Assembly (NCBI RefSeq): GCF_000744705.1
Contig: NZ_JQML01000001.1
Span: 9,851,094 to 9,915,093 of the forward strand
Reading direction: 5' to 3'
DNA: 64,000 nucleotides
DNA from: Streptacidiphilus albus JL83
GTDB lineage: Bacteria; Actinomycetota; Actinomycetes; Streptomycetales; Streptomycetaceae
Below are positions 17,415 through 26,289 of this stretch, in pieces. A program made the translations under genes and the position numbers. Position 1 is the stretch's first letter. Each line of letters starts with the position of its first letter. Below the pieces are notes generated by a model. It was not told the origin of the DNA. It ran no database searches and saw only the letters and a list, made by a program, of their open reading frames with translations.

Positions 17415-17813
17415 AAGGCCCTCAAGCCGATCTACACCGCGCCGACGGCCAAGGCTGCCGAGGACCGCTTCCTGGACTTCCAGGAAGTCTGGGGCGCCAA
17501 GTACCCTGCCATTGTGCGTCTTTGGGAGAACGCCTGGGCGGAGTTCGTGCCCTTCCTCCAGTTCGACCCCGCGATCCGGCGGATCGTGTGCACCACGAAC
17601 GCGATCGAGTCCGTCAACTCCCGCATACGCAAGGCCGTCCGCGCCCGCGGCCACTTCCCCAACGAACAAGCCGCACTCAAGTGCGTCTACATGGCCGTCA
17701 TGAGCCTGGACCCCACCGGAACCGGCCGAAAGCGATGGACGATGCGCTGGAAGGACGCACTCCAAGCCTTCGACATCACCTTCGACGGCCGCCTCTCAGC
17801 CGGCCGTCGCTGA
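17415..17813 (+). pseudogene. IS256-family transposase, C-terminal fragment
   Basis: The open frame starts directly at the IS3-A end and covers 132 codons: K-P-I-Y-T-A-P-T, then W-E-N-A-W-A-E-F, then C-T-T-N-A-I-E-S-V-N, which contains the catalytic Glu of the IS256/MuDR group. The N-terminal two thirds is missing, and the bases left of IS3-A do not encode it. Not functional. Confidence 0.9.
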
Positions 17814-18007
17814 ACACCCCCAACAACCCAAAGCCACCGTTTACTGGACAGACCCGATGCCGAAGCTCCGGCAGCGGGCCGGTGGATCGGCTGGATGCTG
17901 GCTTGAGCGGGATCTCCTGCGCCCTGGACTGCTGCAGCAGTGGCGTGCGATGGGGATTTCCTGGTGGGGGTTTCGGTGGTGTCGGTCGGTTCGGTCGGTG
18001 TGTGTGG

Positions 18008-18047
18008 GCCGGGCGTGGCGCTCGTGGGTGTGGGTGCCACGCCCGGC
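18008..18047 (-). terminator. hairpin after the FG-GAP repeat gene
   Basis: Perfect 12-bp arms gccgggcgtggc (18008-18019) and gccacgcccggc (18036-18047) around a 16-base loop, 17 bases past the stop of the leftward gene. Confidence 0.75.
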
Positions 18048-18063
18048 GGTGTTGTGGTGGGGG

Positions 18064-19836
18064 TTACATGCCGGTCCAGTCGCCGGTGATCGGGGTGTCG
18101 GTGGGGATCCCGAAGAGCGTCGACTGGTTGGTGGTTCCGGAGGTGAGGGAGTTGTCGAGGTCGAAGCTGATGGTGCCGGATCGGTGGACGCCGATGGCGG
18201 TGGTGCCGGTGCCGGTCCAGTCGCCGGTGATCGGGGTGTCGCCGGAGGATCCGTAGACCTGGGCGCTGAGGGGGGTGGTGTCGGTGAGTGAGGTGGCGGG
18301 GATGAACTGCTCGGTGCCGGGGCGGTAGACGCCGATGGTGGTGGTGCCGGTGCCGGTCCAGTCGCCGGTGATCGGGGTGTCGCCGCCGTCGCCGTACCAG
18401 ACGACGTGGTCGACGTTGGAGGCGGTGAGCGAGTCGTCGAGGTAGAAGTGCCCGGTGCTGGGGCGGTAGATGCCGACGGTGGTGATGCCGTCGCCGTTCC
18501 AGTCGCCGACGACGGGTTCGTCGCCGTTGTCGCCGAGCGCGATGGTGTGGTCGACCTCGGAGGCGGTGTTGGAGTCGTCGAGGTAGAACGTGGAGTTGCT
18601 GGGGCGGTAGACGCCGACGCCGTCGACGCCGGTGCCGGACCAGTCGCCGGTCACGGGGATGTCGCCTGTCTGGGCGAAGGCGAGGGTGAGGGTGTGGTCG
18701 ACGGTGGTGCTGTTGTTGGCCTTGTCGAAGACGAAGGTGTCGGTGCTGGAGCGGTACAGGGCGATGGTGCTGGTGGGGTGGAGGGGCTTGACGCCTTCCA
18801 GGGTCTGGGTGCCTGCGGCCCAGCCGAGGGTGCTGACGGGGACGGTGGCGCCGAGGGTGACGTTGCTGCTGCTGTCGACGGTGGTCGGGATCTCGAACAG
18901 TCGGCCGGTCTTGTTGGTGGCCCACATCGTCGGGCCGGCTCCGTCCTGGGGGCCGTCGGTGGTGATGGACGGGTACTGGCCGATGCGGTAGCCGCCGGCT
19001 GCGATGGTGGTGGCCGTGGGGGCCGCGGTGATGCCCTGCCAGGATTCGACGCCGGTGTACTGGAGCAGGGCACCGGTGCTGAGCGAGCGTGCCCACAGGG
19101 CCGGGGTGCCGTTGACCAGCCCGGGGGACATGAGCGTGTAGTCCGACAGCCAGCTGCCGCTGGCCAGTGGCACTGCGGTGCGGAAGGTGGAGCCGACCGC
19201 GGTGAACATCCACAGCGACTCGGTCCCGCCGTAGTTCTCCAGGGTGACCAGGGCGGGCTTGTTGTTGGTGGCGCTGGTGGCGGGCAGCATGACTGCCTGC
19301 TGCACGGACGACCAGTCGTTCGGGTTGTAGAGGCTGTTGGTGACGGTCGGTCGGGTCTGGTCTATGCCCAGCGTCCACTTGGTGGTGGGGCTGCAGTTGT
19401 TGTTGTCGGTGGCCATGTAGAGGCCGGGGGAGTCGATGATGGCGACGTCGTCGCAGGTCTGGCCGGTGAAGGAGCCGTTGTGCGCGATGAGGGCGCCGGC
19501 GAAGCCGGTGCCGTTGGGTGCGGAGGTGCTCGGGATCATGACGGCGCCGCCGTCGGAGTTGCCGCTGGTGCCGTTGGGGCTGTTGGCGAAGGGGTCGCTG
19601 TAGTAGCGGATGCTGCCCTGTGCGTCGACGACGGCCAGGTCGGGTTTGTGGTCGCCGTCCAGGTCGCCCGAGGTGCCCGGGGTGAAGGTGCCGTCGGCGA
19701 CGTAGTAGTCGAAGTGCTGGGGGGCGGATTCGTTGCCGGCGTTGTCGACGGTGTCATACCAGACGATGTGGGTGCCCCAGTTGGAGGGGCTGAGGGGGAT
19801 GGTGGCGGTGCTTCCCGTCTGGGAGTGCTCGCCGGA
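18064..19836 (-). pseudogene. FG-GAP/VCBS-repeat secreted protein, 5' part removed by IS3-B
   Basis: The frame is open from the IS3-B end at 19836 to the stop at 18064, about 590 codons. An internal ATG at 19539 is probably not the natural start, because the upstream part is good protein: V-W-Y-D-T-V-D-N-A-G-N, then G-D-L-D-G-D-H-K-P-D. The C-terminal ~250 residues hold about four copies plus a last partial one of a ~50-residue unit of type D-T-P-I-T-G-D-W-T-G-T-G-T-T-T-I-G-V-Y-R-P. These are beta-propeller blades with Asp-rich loops that can bind Ca2+. The natural protein was presumably secreted, with Ig-like and propeller domains; the signal peptide is lost. Confidence 0.85.
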
Positions 19837-19901
19837 TGGACCCCGACCACTTTCGTGGACACTGGAAGTAGTTCATCGCAGTGTCAAGTGGGAAGTGCAC
19901 G

Positions 19902-20160
19902 ATGGTTTCAAAGCGGAAGAAGTACGCTCCGGAATACAAGGCAGAGGCCGTAGAGCTTGTAGTGAGCTCCGGCCGGCCCGTGGCTGAGATCGCCCGGGAC
20001 CTCGGCCTGAACGAGGGAACCCTCGGGAGCTGGGTAAATGCCGCAAAGAGGAACGGAAGCATCAAAGACAAGCCGCTTACTATCGATGAACGCGTCCATA
20101 TGAAGGAACTCGAAGAGGAAAACCGAAAGCTCCGAATGGAGCGGGATTTTCTAAAAAAAG
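19902..20160 (+). CDS. IS3-B OrfA, first exon (interrupted by the group II intron)
   Basis: ATG 19902 opens an HTH_Tnp_1 protein: Y-A-P-E-Y-K-A-E-A-V-E-L, then E-I-A-R-D-L-G-L-N, then R-M-E-R-D-F-L-K-K. At 20160 the reading enters the intron and would stop after a few aberrant residues (G-V-P-R-T-R-E-A-A). Joining base 20160 to 22112 restores the family ending F-L-K-K-A-A-A-W-F-A-S-Q-N-Q and a TAA at 22141-22143. OrfA is therefore complete only after splicing. The slippery run A7G lies at the very end of this exon. Confidence 0.85.
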
Positions 20161-22111
20161 GTGTGCCACGAACGCGGGAGGCGGCTTGAGGTAGTCAAGT
20201 AGCTGAGCGCGGTGCTGCACAGGAGATGAAGGACCGATGGCCCTTCGGAGCCGCCCTGCGGGGGGAGGCTTCAAACCGCCACATGCTGCGGAAGCGGTGA
20301 CGCGACCGTGGTGAGCGACTGTGGAAAAGGCGTCCAAGAGGCGTCAGGTGGGGATCAGGAAGACGGAGCGCAACCCCTTTCGGGGGGCCACTGTTGACGC
20401 GTCGTTATTGATGAAACGGCATCAAAACCGGGTGTTACTTTTTGGCCCGGGATCAGCCTGGCGGGTGCCCGTCGATTGGCCAGGTGGTGCCCGGCGTGGA
20501 GGTGACGTGATCCTGATCTGCGGCTTCTGTGCGGAACGTGGGAAGGCACGGCCTGATGCCGTCCGACCGGCTGCTTCGGCGGACGGTCGGCGAAAGGGAG
20601 ACTCCCGAGCGAAGACCTCGTGAGGGATTGAGTACCGAGGCAGGTCGTGTTGGCGGACCGGTTCGTAGTAGCGGTGAAGCTCCTGCTGGGCGCGGTGGGA
20701 GCGGAGCGAAGGGGCCGGATTGTCCGTGGTTCGTTTGTTTGGTCAACCAGGAGTTCCCTGGGAGGAGCTGCGTGAGCGAGCTGAAGTCTCCAGACAGGCC
20801 GTTCGATATCTCGAAGCGGGAAGTCTGGGAGGCGTATCTGAAAGTGAAGGCCAACAAGGGTGCACCGGGGGTTGACGGTTGCTCGATCGAGGAGTTCGAG
20901 AAGGATCTGAAGGGGAAGCTCTACAAGATCTGGAACCGGATGTCCTCGGGAAGCTACTTTCCGCCTGCGGTGCGAGCGGTGGAGATCCCCAAGCCGAACG
21001 GCGGAGGGGTTCGTTTGCTCGGAGTGCCCACGGTCGCGGACCGGATCGCCCAGACGGTGGTGGCAGCCCATCTGGAGAGACGGGTGGAACCGGTGTTCCA
21101 TCCCGACTCCTACGGCTACCGCCCCGGACGGTCGGCCCTGGACGCGGTCGCGGCCTGCCGGGAGCGCTGCTGGAAGAAGAACTGGGTCATCGATCTCGAT
21201 GTCGCCAAATTCTTCGACACCGTGCGCTGGGACCTCATCGTCAAGGCGGTGGAGGCGCACACCGATGCCCGCTGGGTGCTGCTGTATGTGCGGCGATGGC
21301 TCGCCGCCCCACTGCAACTGCCCGACGGGACCTTGCGCGAGCGGACGTTGGGAACCCCGCAGGGGTCTTCGGTTTCGCCCGTCCTCGCGAACCTGTTCAT
21401 GCACTACGCGTTCGACATGTGGCTGGCCCGGGAGTATCCGGGCGTGCAGTTCGAGCGCTACGCGGACGACGCGGTGGTGCACTGCGTGAGTGAGTACCAG
21501 GCCCGCGAGGTGCTGGTGGCGCTGACGCACAGGATGGAGGAGGTCGGGCTGCAACTGCACCCGGCCAAGACCAGGATCGTGTACTGCGGGACCGGGAGGC
21601 GGGCCGGCGGAGTGACCGCCGGATCGTTCACCTTCCTCGGGTTCACTTTCCAGCCGCGAGCGGCCAAGGACCGGAACGGGGAGTTGTTCACCTCGTTCCT
21701 GCCCGCGGTCAGCAAGGATGCCCTGAAGAAGATGAGCGCGGAGGTCCGCTCCTGGCGGCTTCATCGGCTCATCGGCCTCACGCTGGCAGAACTGGCCCGC
21801 AGGATCAATCCGATCGTGCGCGGCTGGATGCAGTATTACGGGGCGTTCTACCGCACCGAGCTGTATCCCCTCCTGCGGCGCATCAATCACTACCTGATGC
21901 GCTGGGTCCGTAAGAAGTTCCGGCGGTTGAAGACCTTCAAGAAGTTCCACAAGGCGTGGAAGGGGACCACCAAGATGTGGCCGCTTCTGTTCGCGCAGTG
22001 GAAGTGGGTCCATTCGTTCTGGTGACCAGGACAATAGGAGCCCGGTGACGGGAGACTGTCACGCCGGGATCTGTGGGAGCCCGGAGGTGTGATTCCTCCG
22101 GGCCACCCGAC
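20161..22111 (+). mobile_element. group II intron (1,951 bp) inserted in IS3-B orfA
   Basis: The 5' end reads gtgtg (consensus GUGYG) at 20161 and the 3' end reads ac (consensus AY) at 22110-22111. Removing exactly this segment restores the OrfA sequence and leaves OrfB in the -1 frame expected for IS3. Domain V lies at about 22038-22072: it starts with the catalytic AGC triad, pairs ggtgac with gtcac, and carries the two-base bulge cg. A domain VI hairpin follows at about 22073-22108 (cccggagg/cctccggg). The first 611 bases (20161-20771) contain no gene and should form domains I-III. Intron class is not certain. Confidence 0.88.
20772..22025 (+). CDS. ltrA: group II intron reverse transcriptase/maturase
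   Basis: GTG 20772 with GGAGGAG upstream gives 417 residues. The RT motifs are in order: G-A-P-G-V-D-G (RT1), I-P-K-P-N-G-G-G-V-R-L-L-G-V-P (RT2), S-Y-G-Y-R-P-G-R-S (RT3), D-L-D-V-A-K-F-F-D-T-V (RT4), T-P-Q-G-S-S-V-S-P (RT4/5), and Y-A-D-D (RT5). The X/maturase region contains G-W-M-Q-Y-Y-G. The protein ends at H-S-F-W with no H-N-H endonuclease domain, so mobility, if any, would use another primer source. It aids splicing of its own intron and can reverse-transcribe it into new sites. All catalytic residues are intact. Confidence 0.95.
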   Translation: MSELKSPDRPFDISKREVWEAYLKVKANKGAPGVDGCSIEEFEKDLKGKLYKIWNRMSSGSYFPPAVRAVEIPKPNGGGVRLLGVPTVADRIAQTVVAAHLERRVEPVFHPDSYGYRPGRSALDAVAACRERCWKKNWVIDLDVAKFFDTVRWDLIVKAVEAHTDARWVLLYVRRWLAAPLQLPDGTLRERTLGTPQGSSVSPVLANLFMHYAFDMWLAREYPGVQFERYADDAVVHCVSEYQAREVLVALTHRMEEVGLQLHPAKTRIVYCGTGRRAGGVTAGSFTFLGFTFQPRAAKDRNGELFTSFLPAVSKDALKKMSAEVRSWRLHRLIGLTLAELARRINPIVRGWMQYYGAFYRTELYPLLRRINHYLMRWVRKKFRRLKTFKKFHKAWKGTTKMWPLLFAQWKWVHSFW

Positions 22112-23051
22112 CAGCGGCGTGGTTTGCGAGCCAGAATCAATAAAGTTCGCCTTTATCCTGCAAGTCAGAGACGAGCAGGCTGGCAAGCCGCGCCGCTTCA
22201 GGTATCCCATCAACTTCATGTGCCAGATGCTGCATGTATCTCGAGCCGGCTTCTATGCGTGGATCGGCAGGGAGGAGTCCCGGCACGCGCGGCGCGATGT
22301 CGAGCTCACGCGACTCATCATCGCCATCGACAAAACGAATAAGGGAAGGTGCGGAATCGATCGGATACACGCCCAGCTGGCCCGCCAGGGCGAGCGCGTG
22401 TCGCCCAAGCGTGTCCGGCGCCTGGCCAGGGCTGCTGGACTGGCCTGCGTCCACCCCAGCCCCTACAGGGCCACCACCCTCCAGGACCCCGCGAACCGAC
22501 GGGGCCTGGTGGATCTCGTCGAGCGCAACTTCGTCCCGGAAAAGAAAGACCAAATATGGTACGGGGACATCACATATATTCATACCGCAGAGGGCTGGGC
22601 CTATATGGCCACGGTGATCGACGGATACTCGCGCAAGCTCATCGGCTGGTCCATCGCTGACAATATGCGTGAAGACATGGTGGTCCAGGCGCTCGATATG
22701 GCCATCCGCAACCGCCGGCCAGGCCAGGGAGAAGCCGTGATGCACACGGATCGTGGCAGCCAGTACACCGGCAGTAGATTTCGCGACCACTGCCTTGACA
22801 ACGGGGTCATCCCTTCGGTAGGAAAGACGGGGATCTGCTTCGACAACGCTGCGGCCGAGTCCTTCAACGCAACCCTCAAGAAGGAACTCATTCACCTGCA
22901 TGTATGGGCAACAATCAAGCAGGTCAAAACCGCCATATTTGAATATGTCGAGTCCTACTACAATAGAAGCAGGATTCAGCGGGAACTTGGCTACCTATCG
23001 CCCTATGAATTCGAGAGCAGGTCTACATTTAGCGCAGCACTAGCAGCATAG
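22112..23051 (+). CDS. IS3-B OrfB transposase (second exon, DDE domain)
   Basis: In the spliced RNA, a -1 shift on the A7G run (…aaa aag) leads into S-G-V-V-C-E-P-E-S-I-K-F-A-F-I and then the IS3 catalytic protein. HTH_21 part: F-M-C-Q-M-L-H-V-S-R-A-G-F-Y-A-W. The DDE residues are D in Y-G-D-I-T-Y, D in H-T-D-R-G-S-Q-Y, and E in F-D-N-A-A-A-E-S-F-N-A-T-L. It ends at TAG 23049-23051, 30 bases before the element end. It is about 290 residues after the shift point and looks intact, but it can be fused to OrfA only if the intron is removed. Confidence 0.88.
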
Positions 23052-23081
23052 AAGACTGTCTTCGAAATCGGTCGGCCTCCA

Positions 23082-25883
23082 GACACCGCCACCGGCGGCA
23101 AGGGCCAACTCGCCTCGCAGACCTCCTACAGCAGCGGCAACCCCTACACCCAGAAAATCACCGGCTACACCAACCTCGGCTCCACCACCGGTCTGAGCAC
23201 CCTCATCCCCGCAAGCGAGGGCAAGCTCGCCGGCACCTACACCGTCTCCTACGGCTACACCCCCCTCGAAGGACTCCTCGACCACACCACCTACGGCGCC
23301 GACGGCGGCCTGCAGGCCGAGACCGTCTACAACTCCTACACCGAGACCGGCCAGCTCACCAACGTCGCCGGCGCCGCCGACTACCTCACCCAGATCGTCT
23401 CCAACCCCCTGGGCCAGGTCACCCGCTACACCCTCGGCGACATGCCCGACCAGGTCGTCCAGACCAACGTCTACGACACCGCCACCGACCGCGTCACCGA
23501 GTCCGTCCTGGACAAGGAGAACGGCACCGGCCACGTCGACGACACCACCCCGCTGTGGAACCAGGCCGGCAAGATCACCGCCCAGCAGGACGTCCAGGAC
23601 GCCGGCACCGCGACCGACCTGCAGTGCTACACCTACAACGGACAGAACCAGCTGACAACCGCCTGGACCGACACCGCCGGCACCACCAGCCAGGCATCAC
23701 CGTCCGTCCCCGGCATCGGCTCCTGCAAAACCGCCACCCCCGGCGCCGCCACCAGCGGCGGACCCGCCCCCTACTGGGAGACCTACGCCTACGACGCCGA
23801 CGGCAACCGCACCACCCTGACCACCCACGACACCACCGGCACCACCACCAGCACCCAGACCAGCGCCTACCCGCCCGGCGCCACCGGCACCACCGGCACC
23901 CCGGACCAGGCCCAGACCACCACCACCACCGACACCACCGGCGCCACCACCGCCAGCAACAGCTACACCTACAACGCCAACGGCTCCACCAGGACCGCGA
24001 CCACCACCAACGGCGGCGGCACCACCACCAGCAGCCAGACCTTCAGCTACACCCCCGCAGGCCTGACCAGCAGCATCACCGACACCACCACCAACAACAA
24101 CTCGGGCTACCTCTACGACGCCGCAGGGAACCTGCTGGAACAGAAGGACACCGTCGCCGGCAACACCACCACCCTGCTCTACCTCCCCGGCGAACAGCTC
24201 ACCCTCAACTCCTCCAACGGCATCACCGCCCTGCGCTACTACGACAGCGGCGGCGGCCCCCTCACCATCCGCGACAACACCGGCAACATCACCTACGAGG
24301 CCGTCAACAACCAGGCCACCGGCACCGTCACCCTCAACTCCACCCTCACCACCGAGACCCGCCACGCCTACACCCCCTACGGCACCCCCCGCGGCGCCAT
24401 CAGCACCACCATCGACGGCCGCGGCTACCTCGGCCAACCCGCCGACCCCGCCAACGGCTACAACCTCCTCGGCGCCCGCACCTACAACCCCACCACCGGC
24501 CGCTTCCTCCAGGCCGACCCCCTCCTGGAGGTCGCCGACCCCAACCAGCTCGGCGGCTACACCTACTCCTCCGACGACCCCGTCAACGGCAGCGACCCCA
24601 ACGGCCTGCGCTTCTGCGCCGACGACGGCTGCTCCTCCCAGGGCATCGCGCAGGACGGCTACGTCGACGAGGCCGGCAACTTCCACCAGCCGACCGAACC
24701 CCGCGGCTACAACCCGCCGCCCAGCGCCGCCGACATCGCCGTCTACAAGCGGATGGGCTCCGGCTGGGCCAAGCGCAACGGCGACTACTGGGGCAACGTC
24801 TACTGGAACAACTCCAGCGCCCGCCAGGTCATGGACAGCATGCTCCCGCCCGCACCCGCCCAGCCCTGGTGGGAGCGCACGGCCAGCTTCGTCTACCACG
24901 CCTCCGGCGCGGCCGACGTCGTCGGATGCGTGAGCGATCCCTCACTGGGCCAGTGCGCCCAAGCCGCCGGCATGGTCCTGCTGACCGTCGCCACCGGAGG
25001 CGAGGACGAAGCAGCCATGCTCGCCGCCCGCGGCCTGGAGGACGGTGTCGAGAGCGCGGCAGCCGACGGCCTCGGGAGCGACGGAGCATCCTGCCTGGTC
25101 GGCGGAGCCTTCAGCTTCGACCCCACCACCCCCGTCCTCCTCGCCGACGGCAAGACCACACCGATCAGCAAGCTCAAGGTCGGCGACAAGGTCGAATCCG
25201 CCGACCCCGCCAACGGCAAGGACGCCGGCGCCCAGACCGTCCAGCACGTCTGGATCAACCACGACCACGACCTCCTCGACCTCACCGTCAACACCGGCGA
25301 CGGCCACACCGCAGTCGTCCACACCACCGCCAACCACCCCGTCTGGGACGACACCGCCCACACCTTCGTCCGCGCCGACCACCTCAAGCCCGGCCACGAA
25401 CTCGCCAGCACCCACGGCCGGCACCCCACCGTCCTCAAGATCCAGGACACCCCCGGCACCGCCAACCGCTGGAACCTCACCGTCAGCAACCTCCACACGT
25501 ACTATGTACTGGCCGGTACAACGCCGATCTTGGTACACAATTCCGGCGGATGTGGAACAACCACGGTGGGGAGATGGATGTCTCCCGATGAGCATCAGGC
25601 GATGATTGATACGGGAAAGGTCCAGGCTGGCAGCGGAGGGGTTTCGACTTATGTCGCGAACCCTGCGGATTCGGCGGCGTATTTCAGGCAGGCAGCTCCG
25701 GGCACTAGGTACGTGCAGTTCGATGTACCGACATCTTCGCTGAAGCCAGGAGGAGAGCCGGGTTGGGCTCAAATCCCAGGGCCGAATCACCCGATCTATG
25801 GGCCGTTGAATGCGAGGCGTGGCCTGCCGCCGCCCGAGATGCCGAGCTTTGAAAACCTCTTCTGGGATGGGACGGTGAAGTGA
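23082..25883 (+). CDS. Rhs-family polymorphic toxin, 5'-truncated, with HINT pre-toxin and C-terminal toxin domain
   Basis: The frame is open from the IS3-B end (first internal ATG at 23442 is not the natural start) for 933 codons. It has YD/Rhs repeats (Y-D-A-D-G-N-R, Y-D-A-A-G-N-L-L) and the core end L-L-G-A-R-T-Y-N-P-T-T-G-R-F-L-Q-A-D-P. An intein-like HINT segment follows (T-P-V-L-L-A-D-G-K-T-T-P-I, H-P-V-W-D, Y-Y-V-L-A-G-T-T-P-I-L-V-H-N-S). The usual Cys at the start of HINT reads Phe here (A-F-S-F), so self-cleavage may be impaired. The last ~110 residues are the toxin tip, starting G-R-W-M-S-P-D-E-H and containing G-G-V-S-T-Y-V and G-P-N-H-P-I-Y-G-P. Secretion and N-terminal domains are lost, so this is probably not delivered as is. 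Confidence 0.88.
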   Translation, partial: DTATGGKGQLASQTSYSSGNPYTQKITGYTNLGSTTGLSTLIPASEGKLAGTYTVSYGYTPLEGLLDHTTYGADGGLQAETVYNSYTETGQLTNVAGAADYLTQIVSNPLGQVTRYTLGDMPDQVVQTNVYDTATDRVTESVLDKENGTGHVDDTTPLWNQAGKITAQQDVQDAGTATDLQCYTYNGQNQLTTAWTDTAGTTSQASPSVPGIGSCKTATPGAATSGGPAPYWETYAYDADGNRTTLTTHDTTGTTTSTQTSAYPPGATGTTGTPDQAQTTTTTDTTGATTASNSYTYNANGSTRTATTTNGGGTTTSSQTFSYTPAGLTSSITDTTTNNNSGYLYDAAGNLLEQKDTVAGNTTTLLYLPGEQLTLNSSNGITALRYYDSGGGPLTIRDNTGNITYEAVNNQATGTVTLNSTLTTETRHAYTPYGTPRGAISTTIDGRGYLGQPADPANGYNLLGARTYNPTTGRFLQADPLLEVADPNQLGGYTYSSDDPVNGSDPNGLRFCADDGCSSQGIAQDGYVDEAGNFHQPTEPRGYNPPPSAADIAVYKRMGSGWAKRNGDYWGNVYWNNSSARQVMDSMLPPAPAQPWWERTASFVYHASGAADVVGCVSDPSLGQCAQAAGMVLLTVATGGEDEAAMLAARGLEDGVESAAADGLGSDGASCLVGGAFSFDPTTPVLLADGKTTPISKLKVGDKVESADPANGKDAGAQTVQHVWINHDHDLLDLTVNTGDGHTAVVHTTANHPVWDDTAHTFVRADHLKPGHELASTHGRHPTVLKIQDTPGTANRWNLTVSNLHTYYVLAGTTPILVHNSGGCGTTTVGRWMSPDEHQAMIDTGKVQAGSGGVSTYVANPADSAAYFRQAAPGTRYVQFDVPTSSLKPGGEPGWAQIPGPNHPIYGPLNARRGLPPPEMPSFENLFWDGTVK

Positions 25884-26188
25884 TGCCTGACCTGCCATCT
25901 AGCCTCAAGAGGTGGTATGAAGCGAAAGCTAGGTCGCTGGCAGAGCGGGGAGTCAAGGTTGGGCTTTTTGAATCGCCGGAAGGGCGAGAAAAGAGTTCCT
26001 TCGGTGTCTCTTTGGAATTGAGCTCACGAGTTTCATATTTGACTGCATGGAACTCGGGGGAATTGCAGATCTCATCGATAGATCTCGATGTTGACTCGGA
26101 GCCAAAGGAAGACTATCGAGAGAATGTCTCCGAGGATGATCTGCTGGTCATCGCTGATGGTCTGACTGCCTGGGTATTTCGAACATAG
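25883..26188 (+). CDS. probable cognate immunity protein of the Rhs toxin
   Basis: A 101-residue acidic protein whose ATG overlaps the Rhs stop by one base (TGATG), the classic toxin-immunity coupling. Sequence such as L-K-R-W-Y-E-A-K-A-R-S and S-E-D-D-L-L-V-I-A-D-G matches no family I recognise. GC content drops clearly from about 25500 through this gene compared with the Rhs core, as usual for exchangeable toxin/immunity modules. It is followed by a hairpin terminator. The immunity role is inferred from position, size and coupling. Confidence 0.75.
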   Translation: MPDLPSSLKRWYEAKARSLAERGVKVGLFESPEGREKSSFGVSLELSSRVSYLTAWNSGELQISSIDLDVDSEPKEDYRENVSEDDLLVIADGLTAWVFRT

Positions 26189-26219
26189 CGGTGATCACGG
26201 GATGGTCTGAATTGCAGAC

Positions 26220-26256
26220 GGAGGCCCCCACCAGAATAGATTCTGGTGGGGCCTCC
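26220..26256 (+). terminator. hairpin terminator after the first immunity gene
   Basis: ggaggcccccaccagaat (26220-26237) pairs with attctggtggggcctcc (26240-26256) around a 2-base loop, with one unpaired C. A related hairpin with the same downstream bases (ggggtgtctgacgg) follows the second immunity gene at 32.2 kb. Confidence 0.8.
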
Positions 26257-26263
26257 GGGGTGT

Positions 26264-26289
26264 CTGACGGCAGTAGTTGACGGCAACGT
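26264..26289 (+). repeat. left copy of a repeat bounding the integrative element (candidate att or arm sites)
   Basis: tctgacggcagtag followed by ttgacggcaac lies just beyond the integrase stop. The same words, tctgacggcagtag and tgacggcaac, occur at about 31360-31384 at the other side of the element. The internal repetition of tgacggcaa suggests integrase arm-binding sites. No tRNA end is present. Confidence 0.5.

Larger units (their letters stand above)
19837..23081 (+). mobile_element. IS3-B, IS3-family element carrying a group II intron (3,245 bp)
   Basis: Imperfect ~26-bp inverted repeats: the left end tggaccccgaccac at 19837 and the right end ggtcggcctcca, finishing at 23081, match at about 19 of 26 positions. 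Without the intron the element would be about 1.29 kb, normal for IS3. It carries orfA and orfB on the plus strand. There is no target duplication, and the flanks are halves of two oppositely oriented genes (FG-GAP on the left, Rhs on the right), so this copy marks a rearrangement breakpoint. Confidence 0.88.

Noticed and set aside
18406..19953. 515-codon plus-strand Gly/Val/Asp-rich frame
   Set aside because: Antisense of the FG-GAP repeats; repetitive only because the real gene is.
23082..23441. Taking ATG 23442 as the true Rhs start
   Set aside because: The 120 codons before it are clear Rhs sequence continuing to the IS3-B end; the gene is truncated, not short.
26220..26256. tRNA 3' end as an attachment site of the integrative element
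   Set aside because: The sequence is a terminator hairpin; no acceptor or T-arm features are present.
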